Shown here: in pieces, positions 1 to 6,101 of the stretch | How positions within the stretch are numbered: the first letter of the stretch is position 1 | How the letters are laid out: the number at the start of each line of letters is the position of its first letter | Source of the DNA: a virus | IMG/VR virus record: IMGVR_UViG_3300044608_001003 | Span: 1-38,375 of that record | Reading direction: 5' to 3' (one strand) | Length of the DNA: 38,375 nt | The notes under the pieces: model-generated | Databases searched by the model: none | What the model was told of the DNA's origin: nothing | The model's input: the letters and a program-made list of their open reading frames with translations, nothing else | Made by a program: the position numbers and the translations under genes

Positions 1-763
1 GATACTCAGCAAGAGGGGACATGATATTAGGATCGTTCTCTTCAGTCTGAGAAACAATTTCCGATTCTGTACCCTTATCAAGAATGTTTCCGAGTCCATC
101 CATTACAAAGTTAAATGATTTAGACCAGACGTAGAATCGCTCTTTGGCAAGTTCCTGGTCATCGTAATCAGAAATTGCTTGGTTGATTGAGTCTCTGTAC
201 TTATCACCTTGTGAGAATCCAGTTCTACGATCTTCTCGTCTAATGTAATCTCGTTGAGTGTTATCGAAATTCGATACGATATAAACTTCAGGAATCTCGG
301 GATTCATCTCGTTAGGAATGACATCAAAATGATGGGGTAAAAGAACCCTTAAGTTAAGCTTTCCGTCCTGTGGATAGCATTGAATAGCGCATTGCCCATC
401 ATACTTATAAGACTCGTTTGCCATTCTTAAAACGGTATTAACGTCAAGGTCAGAGAAGATCGTATCAAGCTCTTCAATTTTATCTGCCCCTACAAATACG
501 CTTCTAGTCGGTGGTTTTTTATACAGGCTAGCCTCTGCCTTAGATATGCGCCTCTGAAGGTTAATTGATGCAAAAATAGACATCTCTGAAACGGTATTAG
601 CGTCTAGCTTTGATTCAAGATATTCTTTCACATACTGGTAAAAGTTATCTTCCTGCATATTCTGTTTCTTGTAGGAAACAATCTTTCGCTGAATGTTTTC
701 ATCCGACTTGATTTCTCGAATGATTTGTTTTCTGTAAGAAATATCTAATAGTTTTTCTTCCAT
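1..763 (-). CDS. Portal protein, N-terminal part (cut by window edge; version A)
   Basis: This is the first 254 codons of a portal gene cut by the window edge. It is almost the same as the start of the complete portal at 34535-36130. In the places I translated, the differences are synonymous except one Asp/Glu change in the stretch reading YKYDGQC here and YKYEGQC there. The ATG at 763 lies 2 bp after the stop of the large-terminase gene. Portals form the dodecameric ring at the capsid vertex through which the terminase pumps DNA. On a circular map this fragment and the complete portal are the same gene, in two strain versions. Confidence 0.9.
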   Translation of the reverse strand, partial: MEEKLLDISYRKQIIREIKSDENIQRKIVSYKKQNMQEDNFYQYVKEYLESKLDANTVSEMSIFASINLQRRISKAEASLYKKPPTRSVFVGADKIEELDTIFSDLDVNTVLRMANESYKYDGQCAIQCYPQDGKLNLRVLLPHHFDVIPNEMNPEIPEVYIVSNFDNTQRDYIRREDRRTGFSQGDKYRDSINQAISDYDDQELAKERFYVWSKSFNFVMDGLGNILDKGTESEIVSQTEENDPNIMSPLAEY

Positions 764-765
764 GA

Positions 766-2121
766 TTATCTTCTTCCCGTGAAAGGTTTTAAAGTTCCAA
801 TCTTTTCAGTATGAGTTTTGTACTCATGTATGTAATAACCAAGCCCAGAAACTATGTGTTGATAATCATTGTTATCATCTTCCTGGTATGACGAGCCTTT
901 TTTGATTTTTGTAAGCCTTAGCCCTTCATCAACCTTGGCAGCGTCCTGATATACATAAAGTCTAACCTCACCAGCTTCATTAAGACAATGAGCATTTACT
1001 ATGTTCTGCCTAGCCCTTATTGGTGGATTTTCATTGGGAACGTGCATAGTAACCTTGAGCGTCGATTGATTTTTTTGCACATAATTCTGGAGAGTTTTCT
1101 GGATTATTTCGTAATCTGTTCGATTGCTTCTTGAGTCTCTATTTTTACCGTTTCTGTCTCCAAATACCCTTATTTCTCTAACAGTTTCAAGACATCCATC
1201 AAAAATCATCTCATCAATTATTTGTTGCGTATTAAATCCCTCAACTATAAAGCATTTCCCTATATGAAAGACCCCATTAATTACTTGCGCATAGCCAGAT
1301 GACATTGGCTTACCTGACCCGATGTTAAAGTCATGGAAAAAATCTAGTGGCAGATTCGGGTTTATTTTGTACTTAGTGTTTTTAAGGAATTGCTTTTCTG
1401 GGTTGTATGCATAGTAAGGAGTTTGCCCCTGTATGCTTACCCATTGCCCTTGAAGCATCCTTTTCGCCATCATTGGATCAAGATCTTTTTTAAGATTTTC
1501 AATGTACCAAGGTGGCAGGAATGGGTTTTGCTCAGTTAATGAATAAAATACTTTTTTTGATTTATCATTTTTTTCTATAAATTCTTTATAAAGATAATGA
1601 GATGGTTCATCTGGATTTGTTAAACACAAAAGATAGTTTTCTTTTACCGAATTTAATCTTCCAATTCTCATTTTAACTGCATCATATAGTTGTTTATTTG
1701 ATTCAGATGCTTCTTCTATAATTACGCCACTTAATTCAAGTGATCTAAATTTTTCAAGCTCCCCACTATCATATGAATCACCAATAATTTCTGATCCATT
1801 TATTAAAGTAATTCTCATTTCTGATTTATTATATTCCTTAATCGCATGAGGAATATCAGCAATGTGGGTCAAAATAGTTTGCCACAATGTTCTTTTTAGA
1901 TCTTTAAGTGCTCTGCGCAATATTAGCTGCCTTGATTTTTTATTTTTTATTGCATGAAGGGCAATTATATGTGCTGCACAAATACTTTTGGCTGATCCTA
2001 TAGAGCCACTCATTAGCATCTCAAGTATTCCTGAGTCGTAATTAAAATTATTATAATACGATATTGCTTCAATTTGCCACGGAACTAGTCTTGGATCAAA
2101 CTCCTGGAATAGTGGAGTCAT
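766..2121 (-). CDS. terL: Terminase large subunit, version A
   Basis: This is the packaging motor: an ATPase that drives DNA into the procapsid and a nuclease that cuts concatemers. Of 451 residues, the Walker A loop is GSIGSAKS (39-46) and Walker B is VIIEEAS (133-139). The C-terminal RNase H-like nuclease shows HDFN (Asp264) and GDRNGK (Asp322), with a late acidic patch and YQHIVSGLGYY near the end. It occupies the same slot as the large subunit at 36133-37392 but shares only superfamily motifs with it, so it is a non-orthologous replacement. It overlaps the upstream HNH gene by 26 bp and ends 2 bp before the portal start. Confidence 0.93.
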   Translation of the reverse strand: MTPLFQEFDPRLVPWQIEAISYYNNFNYDSGILEMLMSGSIGSAKSICAAHIIALHAIKNKKSRQLILRRALKDLKRTLWQTILTHIADIPHAIKEYNKSEMRITLINGSEIIGDSYDSGELEKFRSLELSGVIIEEASESNKQLYDAVKMRIGRLNSVKENYLLCLTNPDEPSHYLYKEFIEKNDKSKKVFYSLTEQNPFLPPWYIENLKKDLDPMMAKRMLQGQWVSIQGQTPYYAYNPEKQFLKNTKYKINPNLPLDFFHDFNIGSGKPMSSGYAQVINGVFHIGKCFIVEGFNTQQIIDEMIFDGCLETVREIRVFGDRNGKNRDSRSNRTDYEIIQKTLQNYVQKNQSTLKVTMHVPNENPPIRARQNIVNAHCLNEAGEVRLYVYQDAAKVDEGLRLTKIKKGSSYQEDDNNDYQHIVSGLGYYIHEYKTHTEKIGTLKPFTGRR

Positions 2122-2590
2122 TTAGTAATTTGTGGATATGTTTCCATTCTCTTCCTGCCCTTATTTCTGAGATTCTTGTCGTACTAACTTTAAATATTTT
2201 TCCAAGTTCAATATGACTCCACCCGGGTCTATGACCATTTGGCTTTCTTTTTGGCATTGTTAAAATAGTTAAAACTTTTATATCATCAAGAATTGCCCTT
2301 CCATGATTCTGACCCTTTTTTGGTTTACATAAACCAATTTTCCATGCATGTCTGACATTTTCTTTTTGAGTTAAAAGTTCAAGATTTGTTAAATCCCAAT
2401 TCATTTTATTTCCATCTATATGATTTATAGTTAAACCAACAGGTATATTCCCGTTTGCCCTTTCCCATACATATTTATGAATGGTTGAAATTTTTTTAGT
2501 TTCACTATTCCAAATACAGGGGTAGTTATCAGAATTAAAATGAACCGGCTTACCTTCAAAAAATATTCCTGATTTGCAACTTTTTCTCAT
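2096..2590 (-). CDS. HNH homing-type endonuclease between terS and terL (version A)
   Basis: This 164-residue protein has a compact HNH core at about residues 39-75: HKYVWERANG, then INHIDGNKMNWDLTNLELLT. That layout is usual for free-standing and intron homing endonucleases of the HNH_3 type. The C-terminal part (SHIELGKIFKVSTTRISEIRAGREW) reads as a helix-turn-helix that would give DNA specificity. It begins in an ATGA overlap with the small-terminase stop and runs 26 bp into the large-terminase gene, so it is translated with the packaging genes. The gene at 37376-37921 holds the same place in the other version but is only distantly related. It could instead be a packaging co-factor, as HNH proteins are in some cos phages. 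Confidence 0.88.
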   Translation of the reverse strand: MRKSCKSGIFFEGKPVHFNSDNYPCIWNSETKKISTIHKYVWERANGNIPVGLTINHIDGNKMNWDLTNLELLTQKENVRHAWKIGLCKPKKGQNHGRAILDDIKVLTILTMPKRKPNGHRPGWSHIELGKIFKVSTTRISEIRAGREWKHIHKLLNDSTIPGV

Positions 2591-2982
2591 TTTTGACCTT
2601 CATAATTTAATGAGATCTTGATCTCACCATTAGTCTGAACATCTTGCTTATCACCATAGGTCTTATGAAATCTTGTCTTAAGAGCAAAGATAAGGGCCGT
2701 TGTGTCTATTTTTTTAGAATCAACCCCAGGTGTTGGTTTGCCTGATATTTTAGCGTTTAACCTAACTTCATGCCAGTCTTGTGCAAGTTGGCAACCAATA
2801 TCAAATGCTTCCTTAAATTCAGAGATAGAACCAATCCATTCATAAATTGTGGATCTAACAACTCCAACAGTTGCACCAAAAGTGTCGATTGTCCTTCCTT
2901 CTTTAAGGTGATCAATTAACATCTGGCAAAACTCGTCCTTGTATTTGTAACCCTTTGTTTTAATATTGTCCGAATTATTCAC
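2587..2982 (-). CDS. terS: Terminase small subunit, version A
   Basis: This 131-residue protein recognises phage DNA for packaging. The N-terminal half has a helix-turn-helix (TFGATVGVVRSTIYEWIGS, about 39-57) and the C-terminal half ends its conserved part with FALKTRFHKTYGDK, a pattern I associate with the Sf6-type small terminase family. The start codon is GTG, overlapping the upstream stop as GTGA. It is nearly identical to the copy at 37918-38316 up to YGDK. After that the last 17-20 residues differ completely, so the tail travels with its own HNH and large subunit, as expected for the region that contacts the motor. Confidence 0.88.
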   Translation of the reverse strand: MNNSDNIKTKGYKYKDEFCQMLIDHLKEGRTIDTFGATVGVVRSTIYEWIGSISEFKEAFDIGCQLAQDWHEVRLNAKISGKPTPGVDSKKIDTTALIFALKTRFHKTYGDKQDVQTNGEIKISLNYEGQK

Positions 2983-3158
2983 TCGTCAACTCCTATAAAA
3001 GCAACGGTGAACAATCTCTTATCAAGTAAGTAGGATTGCATTAGCTTATTTATGACTTCAATTTCGGATGGGTTTGCTTCTATTGTGATTGAGACTGAAC
3101 CGTCTACACGAGTTTTGATTGCCGACAAAACGGCATTAATAGCACCAATTTCTTGCAT
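2979..3158 (-). CDS. Small conserved-looking phage protein upstream of terS
   Basis: I do not recognise this protein of about 59 residues. It has an alternating beta/alpha look (SVSITIEANPSEIEVINKLMQSYLL), with no membrane segment and no signal peptide. I chose the ATG at 3158, preceded by GGTGGGAAG. A TTG at 3191 would add 11 residues but has no clear ribosome binding site. It is coupled to the small terminase by a GTGA overlap, and its last 20 codons recur at the right edge of the window. Its position as the first gene of the packaging and head block suggests a late role, but the sequence does not show which. Confidence 0.7.
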   Translation of the reverse strand: MQEIGAINAVLSAIKTRVDGSVSITIEANPSEIEVINKLMQSYLLDKRLFTVAFIGVDE

Positions 3159-3207
3159 CTTCCCACCGGGTAAAATGTTTCGAGTCACCAACTCTTACCA
3201 TCAGGCT

Positions 3208-3222
3208 ATGTAATATTTACAT
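3208..3222. promoter_or_regulatory. Dyad ATGTAA-TAT-TTACAT, possible operator
   Basis: Perfect 6-bp arms surround TAT in the gap between the packaging block (leftward) and the lone rightward gene at 3252. On the minus strand a TTGACG hexamer (3230-3235) lies just upstream and the dyad falls where a promoter spacer would be, but no good -10 follows. The core TAATATTTA also occurs in the stronger dyad at 7858-7876. A binding site for a phage regulator controlling late leftward transcription or the 3252 gene is an inference. Confidence 0.4.
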
Positions 3223-3251
3223 GGTTCGTCAATAGGGTTTATTCTATTAAA

Positions 3252-3494
3252 ATGAAGAATCTTATCGGATTTATTCTAACTGTACCACTTATCTTCTCAA
3301 ATGATTATCTCTTGCGAGCAATTTATACAGACTATAGCGCTGAAGAAGAGACCGAATTTAAGGACAGTGATTCGGAAATTCCTAACAACTCAGAGCCAGA
3401 ACATTATTCTTGGAGACTTGGAACTCCTGATAATGAAATAGAAACCGAGATAATTTACGACGAGCCTAGTCCTTGTGGATTAGCTTCTGATTAA
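3252..3494 (+). CDS. Isolated rightward gene: small acidic protein with N-terminal signal or membrane segment
   Basis: I do not recognise this 80-residue protein. Residues 1-22 begin MKNLIGFILTVPLIF and look like a signal peptide or single membrane anchor. The rest is very acidic (many Glu/Asp, such as EEETEFKDSDSE) and would be periplasmic if exported. It is the only rightward gene inside a long leftward unit and overlaps the end of the HNH gene at 3466 by 29 bp in opposite orientation. No clear Shine-Dalgarno is seen. TTTACA (3217-3222) and TATTCT (3241-3246) could be a weak promoter placing the transcript start almost at the ATG. A lysogenic-conversion or exclusion type moron is one possibility. 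Confidence 0.5.
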   Translation: MKNLIGFILTVPLIFSNDYLLRAIYTDYSAEEETEFKDSDSEIPNNSEPEHYSWRLGTPDNEIETEIIYDEPSPCGLASD

Positions 3495-3732
3495 ATACTC
3501 CCCAACCGTTTAATTCCATCCATCTTCTGACAGATATAAATTTCTTCATCATCGTTTGATTCCCAAGACTGTGAAATAAATTATGGCATGGCTGGCATAC
3601 TGGAATCATGTTCCACGGTGCGTTAGAATACTCAGGAAAAGCCTTTCGACTGTATATGTGGTGGTATGCCACAAAATTATCCCTGCTTTCATTGCATACA
3701 ATACATGGCTGATCTGATTTGTAGTTCTTCAT
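3466..3732 (-). CDS. HNH endonuclease with zinc-binding cysteines
   Basis: This 88-residue protein has the zinc-supported HNH fold: CIVC near residue 10, AYHHIYSRKAFPEYSN in the middle, then NMIPVCQPCHNLFH. Two CxxC pairs hold the fold and the HH/N/H residues form the nick site. This class differs from the NUMOD-linked HNH enzymes next to the terminase genes. In many cos phages a small HNH protein near the terminase is needed for specific end cutting, so a packaging role is possible. The start ATG touches the stop of the 28-codon gene upstream (TAA and ATG adjacent). Confidence 0.85.
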   Translation of the reverse strand: MKNYKSDQPCIVCNESRDNFVAYHHIYSRKAFPEYSNAPWNMIPVCQPCHNLFHSLGNQTMMKKFISVRRWMELNGWGVFNQKLIHKD

Positions 3733-3819
3733 TTAGTACAAAATCTTGTTTTTAATCCAAGTTAAAATATCCCACAAAATTGTAAACACCAGTATGATCG
3801 GAGCAAATAGGTACTTCAT
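3733..3819 (-). CDS. 28-residue membrane peptide
   Basis: ATG to TAA encodes a 28-residue peptide, MKYLFAPIILVF and onward, that is one hydrophobic helix followed by WIKNKILY. The start overlaps the stop of the preceding gene (ATGA) and a GGTGAAG ribosome site lies inside that gene's last codons, so it is translationally coupled. The stop is directly against the next start. The function is unknown. Placement and design match the 20-residue peptide at 4097-4159, which argues that both are real. Confidence 0.55.
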   Translation of the reverse strand: MKYLFAPIILVFTILWDILTWIKNKILY

Positions 3820-4085
3820 TCTTCACCTACTTCTTTTAGTGCTTCTCTGGCTATTTTGTCAGTCACTGGATAGTGGCAATTATCTCTAGCATGGGTAGCA
3901 TAAAACTCTAAAGCTTCACGGAGCTTTTTGTTTTCAGCTTGAAGTTTTTCAATTCCAGAGATTTGATCATGGTTTATAATTATACATGAACAATAATGGA
4001 GATAACCTTTAGATGTTGGTCTGATTACGTGCGGATCGGCTTCAGTTAAAAAATCTCGCTTACATAACTCACAAGACATTATCAT
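3816..4085 (-). CDS. Small zinc-finger and coiled-coil phage protein
   Basis: This 89-residue protein is of unknown function. The N-terminus carries CELC (residues 5-8) and a later CSC, a possible metal site. Residues about 46-60 (IEKLQAENKKLREALEFY) form a coiled coil. The end, KEVGEE, also carries the ribosome binding site of the next small gene. The coiled coil and the KEVGE ending are shared with the protein at 4159-4560, suggesting part-duplication. Accessory proteins of this style are common in the leftward early regions of lambdoid-like phages, usually without known function. Confidence 0.7.
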   Translation of the reverse strand: MIMSCELCKRDFLTEADPHVIRPTSKGYLHYCSCIIINHDQISGIEKLQAENKKLREALEFYATHARDNCHYPVTDKIAREALKEVGEE

Positions 4086-4096
4086 TTTTTACCTTT

Positions 4097-4159
4097 TTAT
4101 TTTAGTTCGTAATAAATACTTGCAACGAGAACAAACACTAAATAAGCCCATAAACTCAT
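4097..4159 (-). CDS. 20-residue membrane peptide
   Basis: A short coding region gives MSLWAYLVFVLVASIYYELK, a single hydrophobic helix. The ATG shares a base with the stop of the upstream gene (TAATG) and the GTAGGTG ribosome site lies in that gene's final codons. It repeats the arrangement at 3733-3819. Being so short it could be chance, but the paired context and spacing support it. Confidence 0.4.
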   Translation of the reverse strand: MSLWAYLVFVLVASIYYELK

Positions 4160-4560
4160 TATTCACCTACTTCTTTCAAAGTACATCGAGCAATAAACTC
4201 ATACATTTCACCGAATGATTCAAATTCTTCATTGGCAATTTTCCCCAAAACATCACATAGCTTTTCGTTTTTAGCTTTTAATTGCTCTATTCGATCATTC
4301 ATCTGCTTCATTTTAGTTCCGTTGATGTTTTCTTTTAGAAAAGCATTTTCAGCTTTAAGTTTTTTTAATTTTCCATATCCAATGCTATTCATGTGATTTC
4401 TAAGACGATCTTCATCTTCTTCAATCTCTTTCTGCTTATAATCGACAGCGGCTTGCCATGCTTTTAACTGTATTGTATGCCTAAAGTCATAGGCATCAAA
4501 ATCTATGTCCCAAGCATCTTTAAACCAGTTATCAAAAGCTTCTTTGTCATTATTGTTCAT
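4159..4560 (-). CDS. Coiled-coil phage accessory protein
   Basis: This 133-residue protein is of unknown function. The first 30 residues are acidic and aromatic (FDNWFKDAWDIDFDAYDF). A long helical region follows with heptad-like segments (KLKKLKAENAFLKEN and IEQLKAKNEKLCDVL). It ends KEVGE, as the gene at 3816-4085 ends KEVGEE. The start is in an ATGA overlap with the upstream alanine-repeat gene. No membrane segment or catalytic motif is visible. Confidence 0.75.
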   Translation of the reverse strand: MNNNDKEAFDNWFKDAWDIDFDAYDFRHTIQLKAWQAAVDYKQKEIEEDEDRLRNHMNSIGYGKLKKLKAENAFLKENINGTKMKQMNDRIEQLKAKNEKLCDVLGKIANEEFESFGEMYEFIARCTLKEVGE

Positions 4561-4922
4561 AGATGCTCATAATTTTGAATTAAATAAATGATTGACTCAA
4601 TTTGATTTTGTCTTTCAGTAGCATAAGCAGCATAAGCAGCAGCAGCAGCAGCATTAGCAGCATCAGCAGCAGCAGCAGCATAAGCAGCAGCAGCAGCATA
4701 AGCAGCAGCTCTTACTGCACAATCAATTGCGAAGACTTCGACTAGAAATCTAGGCATAAGTCTAACTGCTAACCAGATTTTATCCTGATAAGTAATGTTT
4801 TCTAAGTCTAAAAATTCCTCAAGCTGTCCATTAAAGTCACTGTAATACTTTAGGTAATTTTCATACCTATCAGCACATGGTTTTAGTAATTTAATTATTT
4901 CTTTGTTTACTCTGATATCCAT
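4557..4922 (-). CDS. Alanine-repeat phage protein (putative immunity-protein-like)
   Basis: This 121-residue protein has an N-terminal domain containing YQDKIWLAVRLMPR, then a run of about 35 residues built almost only of Ala with spaced Tyr, Asp or Asn (AAAYAAAAAYAAAA style), and a short tail, ERQNQIESIIYLIQ. Many phages carry such proteins, often filed as putative immunity or alanine-rich proteins; I cannot confirm the function. The Ala/Tyr periodicity suggests a long helix with one aromatic stripe. It has a strong ribosome site (AGGAGGT, 6 bases before ATG). The coding DNA is an AGC/GCT trinucleotide tract that can slip. Confidence 0.75.
   Translation of the reverse strand: MDIRVNKEIIKLLKPCADRYENYLKYYSDFNGQLEEFLDLENITYQDKIWLAVRLMPRFLVEVFAIDCAVRAAAYAAAAAYAAAAADAANAAAAAAYAAYATERQNQIESIIYLIQNYEHL
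4620..4709. repeat. Imperfect AGC trinucleotide tract
   Basis: About 90 bp consist of AGC units broken by single variants (ATAAGC, ATTAGC, ATCAGC), encoding the Ala-rich helix on the minus strand. Changes in multiples of 3 bp would alter helix length without shifting frame. Confidence 0.9.
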
Positions 4923-4932
4923 TTAATACCTC

Positions 4933-5304
4933 CTAACAATAGAGCTCTTCATGGCCGTTCATCCATGTAGAATAGGTTTCGTCAGATTCTTTTCTCTTTG
5001 GCTTCCTGCCTCTATTGGATTTTTGAACCTTAAATATCTCAATATTATCTACCGTGATGTTTGTCTCGTTTCCATCCTTAAAAGAAATATATTCATCTCT
5101 ATCAAGCTCTTTTATGAATGTTTCACATACCAGCTTAGCTACACTTAAGGTCTTATGCCTTCCGTTGTTCTTATAGGCAATAACTGAACCTCTAGCATAA
5201 CAGTGATTCTGAGAGATATTTATTCTCTGACCTGTTTCTGCTCTGTAAATATTTCCAGTATTAGAAACTAGAAGTTCCGGATGTTGTTTTGATTTCCTGA
5301 TCAT
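4933..5304 (-). CDS. NUMOD4/HNH-like protein with the nuclease centre lost
   Basis: This 123-residue protein follows the plan of NUMOD4-HNH endonucleases: HPELLVSNTGNIYRAETGQ (NUMOD4-like, about 8-26), then KTLSVAKLVCETFI (helix before HNH), then YISFKDGNETNITVDNIEIF. Active relatives have NHIDGN at the last position; here it is SFKDGN, so the catalytic histidine and asparagine are gone. A basic C-terminal stretch, RGRKPKRK, resembles an AT-hook. Together this suggests a DNA-binding protein, perhaps a regulator, derived from a homing endonuclease. It is preceded by AAAGGTAG and overlaps the upstream stop (ATGA). Confidence 0.7.
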   Translation of the reverse strand: MIRKSKQHPELLVSNTGNIYRAETGQRINISQNHCYARGSVIAYKNNGRHKTLSVAKLVCETFIKELDRDEYISFKDGNETNITVDNIEIFKVQKSNRGRKPKRKESDETYSTWMNGHEELYC

Positions 5305-5429
5305 TTGCTACCTTTTAAAAAATTTAATAATTCTTTGTATGAATATATCAGGATTGTTTTTTTATTATTCGTTACCTCGTAAATCGACTGCCCTGATTTC
5401 CTGAACCTTTTTTTCACATACCAACTCAT
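5301..5429 (-). CDS. Small basic protein of unknown function
   Basis: About 42 residues from ATG 5429 (MSWYVKKRFRKSGQ to NFLKGSK), preceded by GAGGTTAGAG as a ribosome site. The frame is open further upstream to a TTG at 5483, but that start has no site. It overlaps the 3' end of the gene at 5365 by 65 bp in another frame, and its stop overlaps the next start. Basic, with no recognised domain. Confidence 0.5.
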   Translation of the reverse strand: MSWYVKKRFRKSGQSIYEVTNNKKTILIYSYKELLNFLKGSK

Positions 5430-5562
5430 CTCTAACCTCTTCTGTGGCGTTAAACAATTCATCGCTAGAACAATTAATTCCAATTTCTGTAAGCAGGTTT
5501 AATTTTAATTCTAACGATGGCTCAAAAGATACTATGTGATGTATCGCTATTTTTAGATTCAT
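5365..5562 (-). CDS. Small acidic protein of unknown function
   Basis: This 65-residue protein (MNLKIAIHHIVSFEP start) has a helical, acidic C-terminus and no recognised domain. ATG 5562 is preceded by AAAGGGGTATTAA and lies 41 bp inside the end of the Xre-type regulator gene. The overlap chain of regulator, this gene and the 5301 gene implies coupled translation. Confidence 0.5.
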   Translation of the reverse strand: MNLKIAIHHIVSFEPSLELKLNLLTEIGINCSSDELFNATEEVRDELVCEKKVQEIRAVDLRGNE

Positions 5563-5818
5563 TTAATACCCCTTTAATCGAGTTTACATAATCCTGCGCC
5601 ATGAGACTAATGATGTGGTCTTCTGTTGTGCCGGTGGCATTGGCAATCTTAGGAATTGTCTTAGGTGGAACTTGGCAAAGTCCTCGTTCAATATTTGAAA
5701 TAAATTGGTTTGAGGTATGTTCTGGGAATATTAGCTTGGTAAGTGCTGATTGGCTTAGTTTCTTTTCTCTTCTTTTTGTTCTGATAAAATCTGCAACTGC
5801 TCTAGCTGATGCTTTCAT
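5522..5818 (-). CDS. Xre/Cro-CI family helix-turn-helix regulator
   Basis: This 98-residue protein has an HTH_3 type domain at about residues 8-70: ADFIRTKRREKKLSQSALTK, then NQFISNIERGLCQVPPKTIPKIANATG. The recognition helix lies around TSNQFISNIERG. There is no C-terminal cleavage or dimerisation domain, so it is Cro- or Xre-like rather than a full CI repressor. It has an excellent ribosome site (AGGAGGT, 5 bases before ATG 5818). It is the only classical HTH regulator in the window and the natural candidate to bind the dyads in the control region at 7799 and 7858, which is inference. It lies downstream of a metallopeptidase, a neighbourhood seen in ImmR/ImmA switches. Confidence 0.85.
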   Translation of the reverse strand: MKASARAVADFIRTKRREKKLSQSALTKLIFPEHTSNQFISNIERGLCQVPPKTIPKIANATGTTEDHIISLMAQDYVNSIKGVLNESKNSDTSHSIF

Positions 5819-5846
5819 TAGTACCTCCTGTTTGTGTAATGTTGTT

Positions 5847-6101
5847 TTAGGCCGGACTCTCGGGATTGTAAACAGGAAAATTTATATTTTGTTTAAATCC
5901 ATAATAAATTAACCACCTATACCTAAAACCATTATGATACCGTTGAAAAGCTAGATACCTCTCACCTGGCGAGTAATTTCTACAGGCAAATGATAGTTCA
6001 ATCCTAGATCCTGTTAATTTGTCTTGAAGTTTTTGAAGTCTTGAGAGCTCCTCAGGTGGTGGAAAATAATTAGTGTTAAGGAACATGACTTGAGCAGTCA
6101 T
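5847..6101 (-). CDS. Unknown 84-residue protein coupled to a metallopeptidase gene
   Basis: I do not recognise this protein (MTAQVMFLNTNYFPPPEELS start). It has an alpha-helical first half and an aromatic, basic second half (YLAFQRYHNGFRYRWLIYYGF). No signal peptide or metal motif is seen. The start is in an ATGA overlap with the upstream metallopeptidase gene, so the two are made together. Confidence 0.6.
   Translation of the reverse strand: MTAQVMFLNTNYFPPPEELSRLQKLQDKLTGSRIELSFACRNYSPGERYLAFQRYHNGFRYRWLIYYGFKQNINFPVYNPESPA

Larger units (their letters stand above)
1..3041. repeat. Left copy (version A) of the 3-kb terminal repeat
   Basis: This segment is the counterpart of 35368-38375. 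Bases 1-771 align without gaps to 35368-36138 with about 27 substitutions (about 96-97% identity by eye). The first 127 bases are identical. Homology is lost at the end of the large-terminase gene and returns inside the small-terminase gene near 2640, after which it continues to 3041. The alignment offset changes from 35367 on the left to 35334 on the right, so version A is 33 bp longer. See finding 1 for the two explanations: mixed population or a real duplication. Confidence 0.95.

Noticed and set aside
4620-4709. AGC tract as a CRISPR-like or satellite array
   Set aside because: Units are 3 bp and in frame within a coding gene; no spacers of constant length.
5601-5912. Rightward open frame of 103 codons opposite the Xre-type regulator
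   Set aside because: It has hydrophobic, low-information sequence and no ribosome site, and is the complement of a regulator gene with a strong site and clear HTH motif.
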